64,000 nt of DNA from Streptomyces capitiformicae (GTDB lineage: Bacteria > Actinomycetota > Actinomycetes > Streptomycetales > Streptomycetaceae), in NCBI RefSeq assembly GCF_002214185.1, contig NZ_CP022161.1, positions 2,293,767 to 2,357,766 on the forward strand, written 5' to 3'. Below the pieces are notes generated by a model, which was not told the DNA's origin, did not search any database, and saw only the letters and a list, made by a program, of their open reading frames with translations. Positions within the stretch are counted from its first letter, which is position 1. Each line of letters starts with the position of its first letter. Shown one piece after another: positions 53,479-63,927 of this stretch. The position numbers were made by a program, and so were the translations under genes.

Positions 53479-54576
53479 TCAGGCCTCCGCATCCTCGGAG
53501 TCATCGTCCAGAAGACTCTGCTGAAGAGCCAGCTTCTCGCCCGGGGCGAGCGTGCTGAGGATCCGCTCGAGGTCCTCCGGAGAGGCGAACTCAACGGTGA
53601 TCTTGCCCTTCTTCTGACCGAGATCGATCTTCACCCGAGTCTCGAAGCGGTCCGAGAGCCGTGTCGCCAGATCGGTCAATGCCGGCGACACCCGGGAGCC
53701 GGCCCGCGGTCCCTTGGATCGCGCCGCCGTCTTCGGACGCGACCCCATGAGGGTGACGATCTCCTCGACGGCCCGCACCGAGAGCCCTTCGGCGACGATC
53801 CGATGAGCCAGCTTGTCCTGCTCCTCCGAGTCCTCGACCGACAGCAGAGCCCGGGCGTGCCCCGCGGAGAGAACTCCGGCGGCCACACGACGCTGGACCG
53901 CGGGAGAAAGCCTCAGCAGACGGAGGGTGTTGGATACCTGCGGCCGCGACCGGCCGATACGATCCGCCAGCTGATCGTGCGTGCAGTTGAAGTCCCTGAG
54001 CAACTGGTCGTAGGCGGCTGCCTCTTCCAGCGGGTTCAGCTGGGCACGGTGCAGGTTCTCCAGGAGCGCGTCCAGGAGAAGCTTCTCGTCGTCCGTGGCC
54101 CGTACGATCGCCGGGATCGCCTCGAGACCGGCCTCACGACAGGCTCGCCAGCGCCGCTCACCCATGATGAGCTCGTAGCGGGACGGACCCGACGGCCGTA
54201 CCACGACGGGCTGGAGGAGACCGACTTCCTTGATGGAGGTAACGAGTTCCTGGAGAAGGTCGTCGTCGAAGACCTCACGAGGCTGACGCGGGTTCGGCTT
54301 GATGGTGTCGAGGGGCAACTCGGCGAAGTAGGCGTCGAGAGGCACAGCAGGCGCCTCCACGACGCCGTTCGACGGCTCCTCTGTTTCACGTGAAACATGC
54401 GGCAGTGTCGTCACCTTCGCGGCCGCCACCCCACGTTCAGGGGCGAGGACAGGCACTGCCGCCGGTGATGTGGAGCCAGGTCCACCCATCGCCGGCGGTG
54501 CCGCCTTCTCCCCTGTCGGGGCTGCCGGGATCAGTGCGCCGAGACCACGGCCCAACCCCCTCCGTCGCTCGCTCAC
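53479..54576 (-). CDS. parB: chromosome-partitioning protein ParB
   Basis: 365 residues. N-terminal [14 protein letters not shown], disordered linker, ParB/Srx fold (PNPRQPREVFDDDLLQELV, MGERRWRACREAGL), HTH for parS (LADRIGRSRPQVSNTLRLL) and C-terminal dimer domain. Spreads from parS and hydrolyses CTP as a clamp. A parS site lies inside its coding region (54383-54396, read VSRET at 61-65). GTG start overlaps parA stop by four bases. Confidence 0.97.
   Translation of the reverse strand: MSERRRGLGRGLGALIPAAPTGEKAAPPAMGGPGSTSPAAVPVLAPERGVAAAKVTTLPHVSRETEEPSNGVVEAPAVPLDAYFAELPLDTIKPNPRQPREVFDDDLLQELVTSIKEVGLLQPVVVRPSGPSRYELIMGERRWRACREAGLEAIPAIVRATDDEKLLLDALLENLHRAQLNPLEEAAAYDQLLRDFNCTHDQLADRIGRSRPQVSNTLRLLRLSPAVQRRVAAGVLSAGHARALLSVEDSEEQDKLAHRIVAEGLSVRAVEEIVTLMGSRPKTAARSKGPRAGSRVSPALTDLATRLSDRFETRVKIDLGQKKGKITVEFASPEDLERILSTLAPGEKLALQQSLLDDDSEDAEA
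54383..54396. promoter_or_regulatory. parS site inside parB
   Basis: Exact GTTTCACGTGAAAC, read in frame as VSRET. Confidence 0.9.
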
Positions 54577-55646
54577 TGGATCCCCTCCACCATGCTCTGG
54601 TTGCTCTGTGCGCCGATGTGGGCGTGCGTCGGGTCGTACCCCACGCCGACGCCCTTCAACGCGATTTCTCGTGCCGCCTCAAGGTAGGAGAGGGCACCGC
54701 TCGATCCTGGATCGTAGGTCAGCACCGTCTGCCCGTAGCTCGGCGCCTCGGAGATACGGACCGAGCGGGGAATGCTCGTCCGCAGTACCTCGTCGCCGAA
54801 GTGGGTGCGCACCTCTTCGGCGACCTGGGACGCCAGACGCGTCCGGCCGTCGTACATGGTGAGCAGAATGGTCGACACATGAAGGACGGGGTTGAGGTGC
54901 CCCCGCACCAGGTCGACATTGCGGAGCAGCTGTCCAAGGCCCTCCAGTGCGTAGTACTCGCACTGGATCGGGATGAGGACCTCCTGGCCGGCAACAAGTG
55001 CGTTGACCGTCAGCAGGCCGAGCGAGGGCGGGCAGTCAATCAGGATGTAGTCCAGCGGCTGCTCGTACGCCTGAATCGCTCGCTGCAGTCGGCTTTCCCG
55101 TGCCACCAATGACACGAGCTCGATCTCCGCACCGGCGAGGTCGATCGTGGCGGGCGCGCAGAAGAGACCTTCGACGTCCGGAACGGGCTGGACGACTTCC
55201 GCCAGTGGCTTGCTCTCGACCAGCACGTCGTAGATGGACGGCACTTCGGCATGATGGTCGATCCCCAGCGCGGTGGACGCATTGCCCTGGGGATCAAGGT
55301 CGATCACCAGAACACGGGCTCCGTGCAGGGCCAGCGAGGCGGCAAGGTTCACCGTCGTCGTGGTCTTGCCCACCCCGCCCTTCTGGTTGGCGACCACCAT
55401 GACCCGGGTCTGCTCGGGCCGCGGCAGACCCTCGCCGGCGCGGCCCAGAGCCTCTACCGCCAGTTGGGCAGCACGACCGATGGGAGTGTCGTCCATCGGG
55501 GGCGGTGTTTCACGTGAAACATCCTCCCCCATCGACTCGGTACGGGGACCGGGGACCGGATCGGTCATCGGTCCCGCGATGTTGGCGTCGGACCGCAACG
55601 ATTCACTCTCCTCGACTTCAGGCTCGCAATGAACAGAGCCTCCCAT
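54573..55646 (-). CDS. parA: chromosome-partitioning ATPase ParA
   Basis: 357 residues from ATG 55646, matching the length I recall for S. coelicolor ParA. Deviant Walker A NQKGGVGKTTTTVNLA near 87-102, Walker A' LVIDLDPQGNAS, Walker B YILIDCPPSLGLL. It forms filaments that position ParB-origin complexes during aerial septation. The frame stays open upstream to 55844 and through a parS site, but that extension is poorly supported. A second parS lies in the coding part (55507-55520, VSRET 43-47). Confidence 0.96.
   Translation of the reverse strand: MGGSVHCEPEVEESESLRSDANIAGPMTDPVPGPRTESMGEDVSRETPPPMDDTPIGRAAQLAVEALGRAGEGLPRPEQTRVMVVANQKGGVGKTTTTVNLAASLALHGARVLVIDLDPQGNASTALGIDHHAEVPSIYDVLVESKPLAEVVQPVPDVEGLFCAPATIDLAGAEIELVSLVARESRLQRAIQAYEQPLDYILIDCPPSLGLLTVNALVAGQEVLIPIQCEYYALEGLGQLLRNVDLVRGHLNPVLHVSTILLTMYDGRTRLASQVAEEVRTHFGDEVLRTSIPRSVRISEAPSYGQTVLTYDPGSSGALSYLEAAREIALKGVGVGYDPTHAHIGAQSNQSMVEGIQ
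55507..55520. promoter_or_regulatory. parS site inside parA
   Basis: Exact GTTTCACGTGAAAC, read in frame as VSRET. Confidence 0.9.
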
Positions 55647-55804
55647 GTCTTCGGGGTCGTGAACCAGTGAGGCCTGGTGTTCTGTGGAGAAATCCACCTC
55701 TGTGGACAACTCCGTTACCTCTCCGAGTGACCCGAGAGGCTTCCGGTCGCGCGGTTCGGCCGCAGCGCGACCACGGCCGATGATGCCGTGCAGCAATGAG
55801 CGAC

Positions 55805-55818
55805 GTTTCACGTGAAAC
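55805..55818. promoter_or_regulatory. parS site upstream of parA
   Basis: Exact GTTTCACGTGAAAC between rsmG and parA. It would be read as FHVK in an unlikely 5' extension of parA. It is the rightmost copy in the window, about 6.2 kb from oriC. Confidence 0.9.
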
Positions 55819-55927
55819 ACGATGCATAGCGGCTCAGGCCGCAACCGCGCGACACTCCGAAATGCGTAGGTTTGGAAGCTTGTGTGGAGTACGACTCGTC
55901 GTCAGGACGGATCAGCCAACGTCCACA

Positions 55928-56644
55928 TCAACGGCGCCGACGTGCCCGTCCTGTACGGGCCGCCTTGGCGCGCTTCGCTGCAAAGCGCACACCGCCGGGG
56001 CTCTCGCCTACCTCCACGCGGACGACCGTGGACATCGGATCCACGACACCCTCGCCGACATGAAGGATGGATGTCTCCACGGCACCGAGCTTGCTCAGAG
56101 CCGTGGCCGCGCTCTTCAGCTCCTCCTCGGCGGTGTCGCCCTTGAGGGCCAGCATCTCTCCATAGGGGCGCAGCAGCGGAATGCCCCAGGCGGCCAGCCT
56201 GTCCAGCGGAGCCACGGCCCGCGCCGTCACCACATGGACCGGCTGCAGCGTCCCGAGCACCTCTTCGGCACGGCCACGGACGACGGTCACATGGTCGAGG
56301 CCCAGGAGCTCGACGACCTCGGTCAGGAAGTTGGTGCGCCGCAGCAGGGGCTCCAGCAACGTGATCTTCAGGTCGTCCCGGACGAGGGCCAGCGGAATGC
56401 CGGGCAGTCCGGCACCTGAGCCGACATCGCAGACCGTCACCCCCTCGGGAACGACCTCGGAGAGCACCGCGCAGTTCAGCAGATGCCTCTCCCACAGGCG
56501 GGGCACTTCCCGCGGGCCGATGAGCCCTCGCTGCACTCCCGCTTCCGCCAGGAGTTCGGCGTAACGGACCGCGTCCGCGTAGCGATCACCGAATACATCG
56601 CGCGCCTGCTCGGGCGCAGGGGGAAGCTCCGCTGCCTCCGTCAC
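55928..56644 (-). CDS. rsmG: 16S rRNA (guanine527-N7)-methyltransferase
   Basis: 238 residues from GTG 56644 (GGAAGGAC upstream). SAM motif VCDVGSGAGLPGIPLALVRDD; EVPRLWERHLLNCAVLSE before it and VTARAVAPLDRLAAW after it are GidB signatures. Loss in Streptomyces gives low-level streptomycin resistance and changes antibiotic production. Basic C-terminal tail (AAKRAKAARTGRARRRR). Part of the rpmH-parB array. Confidence 0.95.
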   Translation of the reverse strand: MTEAAELPPAPEQARDVFGDRYADAVRYAELLAEAGVQRGLIGPREVPRLWERHLLNCAVLSEVVPEGVTVCDVGSGAGLPGIPLALVRDDLKITLLEPLLRRTNFLTEVVELLGLDHVTVVRGRAEEVLGTLQPVHVVTARAVAPLDRLAAWGIPLLRPYGEMLALKGDTAEEELKSAATALSKLGAVETSILHVGEGVVDPMSTVVRVEVGESPGGVRFAAKRAKAARTGRARRRR

Positions 56645-56760
56645 GGGGACCGTCCTTCCGTACCGCAAGAGCGCACTGGGCGCTGACACCAGAACAACAG
56701 GCTGACAAGGTTTCGGCCCCGCCTGCGGGCAGACGGGGCCGGAGGAACGAACGTACCGAA

Positions 56761-57276
56761 TCAGGCGGGAAGCACGACGACGAAGCGCTGAGGCTCCTCG
56801 CCCTCGGACTCGCTGCGCAGGCCCGCACTCTTGACCGCGTCGTGCACGACCTTGCGCTCGAAGGGCGTCATCGGCTTCAGCTTCACCGGCTCGCCGGTGC
56901 TCTTGGCCTCGGCTGCGGCCTTGGCGCCCAGCTCCGAGAGCTCGGCACGCTTCTTGGCACGGTAGCCGGCGATGTCCAGCATCAGACGGCTGCGGTCGCC
57001 GGTCTCCCGGTGCACGGCCAGACGCGTGAGCTCCTGAAGCGCCTCGAGCACCTCGCCGTCGCGGCCGACCAGCTTCTGCAGGTCGCGGCTGCCCGTGTCG
57101 CTGATGATCGAGACAGCGGCACGGTCGGCCTCGACGTCCATGTCGATGTCGCCGTCGAGATCGGCGATGTCCAGCAGACCTTCGAGGTAGTCCGCCGCGA
57201 TCTCACCCTCCTGCTCCAGGCGGGTGAGGGTGTCGCCACCCTCGGAGGAGGCGGCAGGGGTGGTGCCTTCCGTCAC
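56761..57276 (-). CDS. jag: Jag/KhpB-type R3H RNA-binding protein
   Basis: 171 residues. KH-like domain (ADRAAVSIISDTGSRDLQ, LVGRDGEVLEALQELTR) then R3H domain ending KPMTPFERKVVHDAV and PQRFVVVLPA. RNA-binding partner acting with YidC; the N-terminal Jag domain is reduced to an acidic region. GTG at 57276, 15 bases after the yidC stop. Confidence 0.92.
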   Translation of the reverse strand: MTEGTTPAASSEGGDTLTRLEQEGEIAADYLEGLLDIADLDGDIDMDVEADRAAVSIISDTGSRDLQKLVGRDGEVLEALQELTRLAVHRETGDRSRLMLDIAGYRAKKRAELSELGAKAAAEAKSTGEPVKLKPMTPFERKVVHDAVKSAGLRSESEGEEPQRFVVVLPA

Positions 57277-57291
57277 GGGATGGGCTCCTTC

Positions 57292-58572
57292 TTACTTCTT
57301 GGACGGGGACTTGGGGCGCTGCTGGCCCTTGCGCTGACCGGACTGCGCCTTGCTGCGGCCACCGGTGCCGGACTTGGGCGCGGCCTTCTTGGCGGCGGCC
57401 GGCTTGGCGTCCTCCGGTTCGGCGGACTTGGTCAGCGAGGTGGGCCCGGGCTTCGGCTCGGTGTCGTCGGCGGCCTTAGCGGCGCCGGACTGACGCTGGG
57501 CCTTGGTCTGGCGCTTGGGCTGCTGGCGCTTGGGAGCGCCGGTCACCGGCGTACCGTCCTCGGCCGTGGCGACGGCCGAAGCCTCGCTCTTGACCACGGT
57601 GCCGTCGGCCTGGGCCGCGAGGCCCTCCTTGCTCAGGCCGGTGATGAACTTCCGCTCGTACTCGTTGCGGTCACGCCCCTTGGCGACGATCGCCTTGACG
57701 ATGGCGCGCTCACCGCGGCTGCGGGTCTTGCCGTGGTGCGTGACGTGCTTGAAGAGGCGCTCCAGATAGGCGGCCTGGGCCTTGGAACCCGGGGTCGGGT
57801 TGTTGTGGATGACGTACATCTGCTGGCCCATGGTCCACACGTTGGTGGTCAGCCAGTAGACGAGGACACCGACCGGGAAGTTGATGCCGAAGACGGCGAA
57901 CATGATCGGGAAGATGTACATCAGCATCTTCTGCTGCTGCATGAACGGCGTCTTCACCGTGGTGTCGACGTTCTTCGTCATCAGCTGACGCTGCGTGTAG
58001 AACTGCGACAGCGACATCAGGACGATCATGACCGCGGTGACGATACGGACGGTGGTGATCGAGGCGTCGAGCGCCGCGGCCTCCGCGGAGCTGTCCGTGA
58101 ACGTCGCGGCCAGCGGAGCACCGAAGATGTGGGCCTTCTGCGCGCTCGCCAGCAGGCTCTCGTTGATGACACCGACGGTGTCGTTGTTCGCGATGCTGTT
58201 GAGCACGTGGTACAGGGCGAAGAAGAACGGCGACTGCGCCAGGATGGGAAGGCACGAGGAGAGCGGGTTGGTGCCCGTCTCCTTGTACAGCTTCATCATC
58301 TCTTCGGACTGGCGCTGCTTGTCGTTCTTGTAGCGCTCCTGGATCTTCTTCATCTCGGGCTGGAGCGTCTGCATGGCCCGGGTCGCCTTGATCTGCTTCA
58401 CGAAGAGCGGGATCAGGCAGATACGGATCAGGATCACCAAGGACACGATGGACAGGCCCCAGGCCCACCCGGTGTCATCGCCGAAGAGGGCGCCGTACAC
58501 CTTGTGGAACTGGACGATGACCCAGGAGACAGGTGTCGTGATGAAGCTGAAGAGACTGGCAATCGTGTCCAC
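57292..58572 (-). CDS. yidC: membrane protein insertase YidC/OxaA
   Basis: 426 residues. Five TM helices typical of Gram-positive YidC ([80 protein letters not shown]); conserved Arg in LIRICLIPL. The C-terminal 130 residues are a long Lys/Ala/Gln-rich basic tail that may bind ribosomes. GTG at 58572 after AAGGAGC. Confidence 0.96.
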   Translation of the reverse strand: MDTIASLFSFITTPVSWVIVQFHKVYGALFGDDTGWAWGLSIVSLVILIRICLIPLFVKQIKATRAMQTLQPEMKKIQERYKNDKQRQSEEMMKLYKETGTNPLSSCLPILAQSPFFFALYHVLNSIANNDTVGVINESLLASAQKAHIFGAPLAATFTDSSAEAAALDASITTVRIVTAVMIVLMSLSQFYTQRQLMTKNVDTTVKTPFMQQQKMLMYIFPIMFAVFGINFPVGVLVYWLTTNVWTMGQQMYVIHNNPTPGSKAQAAYLERLFKHVTHHGKTRSRGERAIVKAIVAKGRDRNEYERKFITGLSKEGLAAQADGTVVKSEASAVATAEDGTPVTGAPKRQQPKRQTKAQRQSGAAKAADDTEPKPGPTSLTKSAEPEDAKPAAAKKAAPKSGTGGRSKAQSGQRKGQQRPKSPSKK

Positions 58573-58575
58573 TAA

Positions 58576-58929
58576 TCATGCTCCTTGGGCATGGGACGGG
58601 CTCTCGGCGGCCGGGCTCGAAGGAACGTGCCCCTCGGTGGCCGATTCGACGGCGGAGGACCCGCCCTTGCGTGCGCGCCACGTGCCACGCAACATCTCGT
58701 GCCACCGCGGCCGCTTGCGCGGCGGGACATGGTCCACACCGCCGAGCGACCACGGGTTGCACCGGAGGATGCGCCAAGCGGTGAGTGCCGTTCCCTTGAT
58801 CGCACCGTGCCGGTCGATGGCCGTGTAGCCGTAGTGGGAGCACGACGGGTAGTACTTGCACACCGGCCCGAGCAACGGGCTGATGGTCCACTGGTACAGC
58901 TTGATCAGCGCCAGCAGCGGGTACTTCAT
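58576..58929 (-). CDS. yidD: membrane protein insertion efficiency factor YidD
   Basis: 117 residues. Signature [20 protein letters not shown] then [19 protein letters not shown], with conserved cysteines. Assists insertion near YidC. Overlaps rnpA by four bases and ends three bases before yidC, so translation is coupled. Tail after residue 80 is basic and disordered. Confidence 0.95.
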   Translation of the reverse strand: MKYPLLALIKLYQWTISPLLGPVCKYYPSCSHYGYTAIDRHGAIKGTALTAWRILRCNPWSLGGVDHVPPRKRPRWHEMLRGTWRARKGGSSAVESATEGHVPSSPAAESPSHAQGA

Positions 58930-59297
58930 CGCGCGCCCCCTCCCAGCAGCCGCTGTAGGGCGGCGTCCAGGTCTTGGGCCAGTTGTACGTGGTCGGCGTC
59001 ACCCGCACCGGGCAGCGCTCGTACGACTACCAGGCTACCGGGGGGCAACTGGGCGACTCGATCGCGCATCAGATGGCGAAGCCTCCGCTTCACCTTGTTG
59101 CGCACGACCGCACCGCCGACGGCCTTGCTCACGACGAAACCCGCACGCGTCGAGGGAGCGCTCTCCCCAGGCGCGTGCGGGTCCGTGGCACCGCTACGTA
59201 GGTGAACAACGAGGAGCGGGCGTCCGGCCCGGCGCCCTCGTCGTACCGCGGTCGCGAAGTCCTCGCGCCGCCTCAGCCGGTTCTCGGTGGGCAGCAC
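58926..59297 (-). CDS. rnpA: ribonuclease P protein component
   Basis: 123 residues. [40 protein letters not shown] (RNR motif) and [20 protein letters not shown]. Protein part of RNase P, which matures tRNA 5' ends. GTG at 59297, 21 bases after the rpmH stop. Confidence 0.96.
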   Translation of the reverse strand: MLPTENRLRRREDFATAVRRGRRAGRPLLVVHLRSGATDPHAPGESAPSTRAGFVVSKAVGGAVVRNKVKRRLRHLMRDRVAQLPPGSLVVVRALPGAGDADHVQLAQDLDAALQRLLGGGAR

Positions 59298-59318
59298 GAC
59301 GTCATGACCTGACCGGGA

Positions 59319-59456
59319 TCAGGCGGAAAGGCGGGCGCGACCCTTGCTGCGGCGGGACGCGAGAATCGCGCGGCCGGCACGGGTGCGCATACGCAGCCGG
59401 AAGCCGTGGGTCTTCGCGCGACGACGGTTGTTCGGCTGGAAGGTGCGCTTGCTCAC
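59319..59456 (-). CDS. rpmH: 50S ribosomal protein L34
   Basis: 45 residues: (M)[17 protein letters not shown], then [18 protein letters not shown], ending [12 protein letters not shown] at 59456. First gene of the rpmH-rnpA-yidD-yidC array, divergent from dnaA, which is the classical arrangement at bacterial origins. Confidence 0.97.
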   Translation of the reverse strand: MSKRTFQPNNRRRAKTHGFRLRMRTRAGRAILASRRSKGRARLSA

Positions 59457-59871
59457 TCGGGGGCTCCAGAAATAAATCGGTGGTTGCGGGTGCCGTCCTG
59501 GCTGTCACCGTGCGCCCACGAGTAGCTCGCGTTAACGCCCGAGTGCACCGCTGTCCGATCACCTGACGCGATCTGTGCCCATCGGAGGCAGGCGGCAGCA
59601 GCCATCGACAACTCGACCTGGTTACGGTACGCGCGGCTACGCCATCCGGTCAAACCAGAGGTCACCGGGAGCCACTATCCACAGCCTGGGGACAACAACT
59701 TGAACCGTACCGGCCGCCGTGACTACCGTGACGGAACTCTGCTTCGTTCCCTTTCCTCGACTGCTGGGATCCGACCCACCCACCAGACCTGGTCCCGAGC
59801 GCACCGACCGAGATCCGTCCCGACCCGTCCCAGAACCACACGTTCGTGGGACCTGTGAGAGAGCGTGCCCT
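59457..59871. promoter_or_regulatory. divergent rpmH/dnaA promoter region with DnaA boxes
   Basis: About 415 bases. CTATCCACA at 59676-59684 (one base from TTATCCACA) and, reversed, TTGTCCCCA at 59688-59696 form a pair of DnaA boxes upstream of dnaA, as expected for autoregulation of dnaA in Streptomyces. No small gene seen. Confidence 0.65.
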
Positions 59872-61872
59872 GTGGCTGACGTACCTGCCGATCTTGCCGC
59901 AGTGTGGCCACGAGTACTGGAAAAGCTTCTCGGTGAGGGCCACGGCCAAGGTGTCGAGGTGAAGGACGAGCGCTGGATCAAGCGCTGCCAGCCGCTCGCG
60001 CTGGTCGCGGACACCGCTCTTCTCGCCGTCCCGAACGAGTTCGCGAAGGGCGTACTCGAAGGCCGCCTCGCGCCGATCGTCAGCGAGACCCTCAGCCGGG
60101 AGTGCGGCCGCCCCATCCGTATCGCGATCACCGTCGACAGCTCGGTGGGCGAGCCCCCCGCCCCGCCCGTCCAGCCCCGCTTCGAGGAACCGGAACCCCC
60201 CTCGGGCGCGGGTCAGCATCGGGACGCCTACGACAGCAGGGACACGTACGACGGTCAGGGACGGGACCCCTATGACAGTCAGGGCTCGTACGAGAGCCAG
60301 GCTCGGGATCACTACGAGAGTTACGGCCGCCACCGCGCCGACGACCGCGGGCCGGGACGCGGCGAACAGCTGACCGGTGGGCCCGGCGACCAGCTGCCGC
60401 CCCCGCGCACGGAGCAGCTTCCCCCCGGTCGCGCCGATCAGCTGCCGACCGCTCGGCCCGCGTACCCGTCCGAGTACCAGCGCCCCGAGCCGGGCGCCTG
60501 GCCGCGGCCCTCGCAGGACGACTACGGCTGGCAGCAGCAGCGTCTCGGTTTCCCGGAGCGGGACCCGTACGCATCGCCGGCGCAGAACTACCGCTCGCAG
60601 TCGCTGGAGAGGCCGCCGTACGACCAGCAGCGTCCGGAGTACGACTCCGGCCGCGTTGACTACGAGCAGTCCCGCACCGACTACGACCGGCCGGGCAGCG
60701 ACTACGACCAGCGGCCGGACCGGCGTGAGCTGCCCGAGCCGTCGCCGGGTCCGGGGCATGTGCACCGTGGCGGTCCGGCCGGCAGCGCGCCCGGCCCGCT
60801 GGCCGCTCAACCCGCGCCCGCGCCCGGACCGGGCGAGCCCACGGCCCGGCTGAACCCCAAGTACCTCTTCGACACGTTCGTCATCGGCGCCTCGAACCGC
60901 TTCGCACACGCCGCCGCGGTGGCCGTCGCCGAGGCGCCGGCGAAGGCGTACAACCCCCTTTTCATCTATGGGGAGTCTGGACTCGGCAAGACGCACCTGC
61001 TGCACGCCATCGGGCACTACGCGCGCAGCCTCTACCCGGGCACGCGGGTGCGATACGTGAGCTCCGAGGAGTTCACCAACGAGTTCATCAACTCCATCCG
61101 CGACGGCAAGGGCGACAGCTTCCGCAAGCGGTACCGCGAGATGGACATCCTGCTCGTCGACGACATCCAGTTCCTCGCGGACAAGGAGTCGACGCAGGAG
61201 GAGTTCTTCCACACCTTCAATACGCTCCACAACGCCAACAAGCAGATCGTGCTCTCCAGCGACCGGCCGCCCAAGCAGCTGGTGACGCTGGAGGACCGGC
61301 TGCGGAACCGTTTCGAGTGGGGTCTGATCACCGACGTCCAGCCGCCCGAGCTGGAGACGCGTATCGCGATCCTCCGCAAGAAGGCAGTGCAGGAGCAGCT
61401 CAACGCCCCGCCGGAGGTACTGGAGTTCATCGCCTCCCGCATCTCGCGCAACATCCGCGAACTGGAGGGCGCGCTGATCCGGGTGACGGCCTTCGCGTCA
61501 CTCAACCGGCAGCCGGTGGACCTCGGCCTGACCGAGATCGTCCTCAAGGACCTGATCCCGGGCGGCGAGAACGCGTCTCCCGAGATCACCGCGACCGCGA
61601 TCATGGCGGCGACGGCCGACTACTTCGGGCTCACCGTCGAGGACCTGTGCGGCACCTCCCGCGGCCGCGCCCTGGTGACCGCCCGCCAGATCGCCATGTA
61701 TCTGTGCCGCGAACTGACCGACCTGTCGCTGCCCAAGATCGGCGCGCAGTTCGGCAACCGCGACCACACCACCGTCATGCACGCCGACCGCAAGATCCGC
61801 GCGCTGATGGCCGAGCGGCGCTCCATCTACAACCAGGTGACGGAGCTGACGAACCGCATCAAGAACGGCTGA
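59872..61872 (+). CDS. dnaA: chromosomal replication initiator DnaA
   Basis: 666 residues from GTG 59872, close to S. coelicolor DnaA. Domain I (1-85), a long low-complexity domain II rich in Asp, Arg, Tyr, Gln and Pro (about 100-330), AAA+ domain III with Walker A GESGLGKT near 367 and Walker [11 protein letters not shown], then domain IV with [20 protein letters not shown] and [16 protein letters not shown] for DnaA-box binding. Initiates replication at the adjacent oriC. The upstream in-frame stretch to 59719 is not conserved. Confidence 0.98.
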   Translation: MADVPADLAAVWPRVLEKLLGEGHGQGVEVKDERWIKRCQPLALVADTALLAVPNEFAKGVLEGRLAPIVSETLSRECGRPIRIAITVDSSVGEPPAPPVQPRFEEPEPPSGAGQHRDAYDSRDTYDGQGRDPYDSQGSYESQARDHYESYGRHRADDRGPGRGEQLTGGPGDQLPPPRTEQLPPGRADQLPTARPAYPSEYQRPEPGAWPRPSQDDYGWQQQRLGFPERDPYASPAQNYRSQSLERPPYDQQRPEYDSGRVDYEQSRTDYDRPGSDYDQRPDRRELPEPSPGPGHVHRGGPAGSAPGPLAAQPAPAPGPGEPTARLNPKYLFDTFVIGASNRFAHAAAVAVAEAPAKAYNPLFIYGESGLGKTHLLHAIGHYARSLYPGTRVRYVSSEEFTNEFINSIRDGKGDSFRKRYREMDILLVDDIQFLADKESTQEEFFHTFNTLHNANKQIVLSSDRPPKQLVTLEDRLRNRFEWGLITDVQPPELETRIAILRKKAVQEQLNAPPEVLEFIASRISRNIRELEGALIRVTAFASLNRQPVDLGLTEIVLKDLIPGGENASPEITATAIMAATADYFGLTVEDLCGTSRGRALVTARQIAMYLCRELTDLSLPKIGAQFGNRDHTTVMHADRKIRALMAERRSIYNQVTELTNRIKNG

Positions 61873-62796
61873 CAGAAGGCCGTCGTACGACGCTGAGGGC
61901 GCCCCGGGACGAGTTCCCGAGGGCGCCTTCGGCGTTCGGGGAGCCCTCGTGGGGGTGCCCTGGCCGTTCCCACGCGCGTCGTCCGAGGGCTGCTCCCGTC
62001 GCCGGGTCGTCATCAACTGTTCGAATACCTGCCGCGTTACGGCCGCCCTCCACAGATTCGGTGACTTTCTCCCGTCCACACCCTGGGGACTGGGAAGTTA
62101 TGCAGATCGTGTCCACAGAGCTCCCTGTCGAGAGATCATCGAGGCTGGTCAGACACCTGTGGATTGGTGGACGAACGATCTCCACAGTCTGTGGACGAAG
62201 CAGAGATCCACAGACTGTGGACGGAGTTGTCCACCGACAACCCACAGGCTGTGGCCGGTTGTCCCCAGTGATCCCCAGCTTCTCCACATGCCTGTCCACT
62301 GTTCGGCAGCGCGATGCGCCCTCTCACCGCGTCGAGTGAAAGGCGTCACACGAAGTTGCCTGGTTGGGCTGTGGGAAAGGTGGGTAAACCTGGGGACGCC
62401 GTTGGGGAGAAGTGCCCTGGGCTGTGCACGGTGTGTGCAGAACTTTCTGTTCTCCACAGAGACACCTGGTTGTCCACCGCCTCCACCCACAGGCCCCGTG
62501 GACAAAATCTGCCGCCTGAGCTGCGGAAACGGGGTTATCCACGGTTTCCACAGGCCCTACTACTACTCCCAACTAGAGAGAGCTGGGAATTCGTTTCGAA
62601 GTGGGTCCTGTGCACAACTCGCTCTCGGCTGCCAGACCGCGCCTCGTCACGACTTGACCCCGAGAGGCTCCGAGTGTCAGTGGCGTGCGTCAGACTGGTC
62701 CCCGGTGTCCTTCCCCTCACAGGAACCAGCGACACCGAGACAGACGACGAAGCCAGGCAGGGCGAGAAGCGCCGGCAACAGCAGGAGGCGGCAACA
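61873..62796. other. oriC: origin of replication oriC
   Basis: The dnaA-dnaN spacer, 924 bases, carries many DnaA boxes in both orientations. The closest matches to TTGTCCACA/TTATCCACA are 62109-62117, 62190-62198 (reverse), 62227-62235, 62280-62288, 62450-62458, 62470-62478, 62497-62505 (reverse) and 62535-62543. Weaker ones (62072, 62178, 62204, 62216, 62544 and others) fill the gaps. Boxes cluster at 62109-62298 and 62450-62552, separated by a box-poor stretch. The dnaN promoter must lie at the right end. Confidence 0.95.
61898..61927 (+). terminator. hairpin terminator of dnaA
   Basis: GGCGCC-C-CGGGA pairs with TCCCG-AG-GGCGCC, 25 bases after the dnaA stop. Confidence 0.55.
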
Positions 62797-63927
62797 GTGA
62801 AGATCCGGGTGGAACGCGACGTACTCGCGGAGGCAGTGGCCTGGGCGGCGCGCAGCCTCCCGGCCCGTCCGCCGGCGCCTGTCCTCGCCGGCCTCCTTCT
62901 GAAGGCCGAGGAAGGCCAGCTGAGCCTGTCCAGCTTCGACTACGAGGTCTCCGCGCGCGTGTCCGTGGAGGCGGAGGTCGACGAGGAGGGCACGGTCCTC
63001 GTCTCGGGCCGTCTCCTCGCGGACATCTGCCGCGCCCTCCCCAACCGACCGGTGGAGATTTCCACAGACGGTGTACGGGCGACCGTGGTCTGCGGCTCCT
63101 CCCGGTTCACCCTCCACACACTGCCTGTGGAGGAGTACCCGTCGCTGCCGCAGATGCCGAACGCCACGGGCACCGTCCCCGGCGAGGTCTTCGCCTCCGC
63201 GGCCGCCCAGGTGGCCATCGCCGCCGGGCGTGACGACACGCTGCCCGTCCTCACCGGTGTGCGCATCGAGATCGAGGGCGACACCGTCACGCTGGCGTCC
63301 ACCGACCGCTACCGCTTCGCGGTCCGTGAGTTCCTGTGGAAGCCGGAGAACCCGGAGGCGTCCGCGGTCGCCCTGGTGCCCGCCAAGACGCTCCTGGACA
63401 CCGCCAAGGCGCTCACGAGCGGCGACAGCGTCATCCTGGCGCTGTCCGGCTCGGGCGCGGGCGAGGGTTTGATCGGTTTCGAGGGCGCCGGCCGTCGTAC
63501 GACGACGCGTCTCCTCGAGGGCGACCTCCCGAAGTACCGCACGCTGTTCCCGACGGAGTTCAACAGCGTGGCCGTCATCGAGACCGCTCCGTTCGTGGAG
63601 GCCGTCAAGCGTGTGGCCCTGGTCGCCGAGCGGAACACCCCGGTGCGGCTGAGCTTCGAGCAGGGCGTGCTGATCCTGGAGGCCGGCTCCAGCGACGACG
63701 CACAGGCTGTGGAGAGGGTCGACGCCCAGCTGGAGGGCGACGACATCTCGATCGCCTTCAACCCGACGTTCCTGCTGGACGGCCTGAGCGCCATCGACTC
63801 CCCGGTCGCCCAGCTGTCCTTCACGACGTCCACGAAGCCCGCGCTGCTCAGCGGCAAGCCGGCGGTGGACGCGGAGGCGGACGAGGCCTACAAGTACCTG
63901 ATCATGCCGGTGCGGCTGAGCGGCTGA
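62797..63927 (+). CDS. dnaN: DNA polymerase III beta sliding clamp
   Basis: 376 residues from GTG 62797 after GCAGGAGGCGG. Three-domain clamp: MKIRVERDVLAEAVAWAARS, EEYPSLPQMPNATGTVPGEV, VLTGVRIEIEGD, ATDRYR-like STDRYRFAVREF and the end YLIMPVRLSG. Rings DNA and tethers the polymerase. The stop codon lies in the second copy of an 8-bp tandem repeat. Confidence 0.98.
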   Translation: MKIRVERDVLAEAVAWAARSLPARPPAPVLAGLLLKAEEGQLSLSSFDYEVSARVSVEAEVDEEGTVLVSGRLLADICRALPNRPVEISTDGVRATVVCGSSRFTLHTLPVEEYPSLPQMPNATGTVPGEVFASAAAQVAIAAGRDDTLPVLTGVRIEIEGDTVTLASTDRYRFAVREFLWKPENPEASAVALVPAKTLLDTAKALTSGDSVILALSGSGAGEGLIGFEGAGRRTTTRLLEGDLPKYRTLFPTEFNSVAVIETAPFVEAVKRVALVAERNTPVRLSFEQGVLILEAGSSDDAQAVERVDAQLEGDDISIAFNPTFLLDGLSAIDSPVAQLSFTTSTKPALLSGKPAVDAEADEAYKYLIMPVRLSG

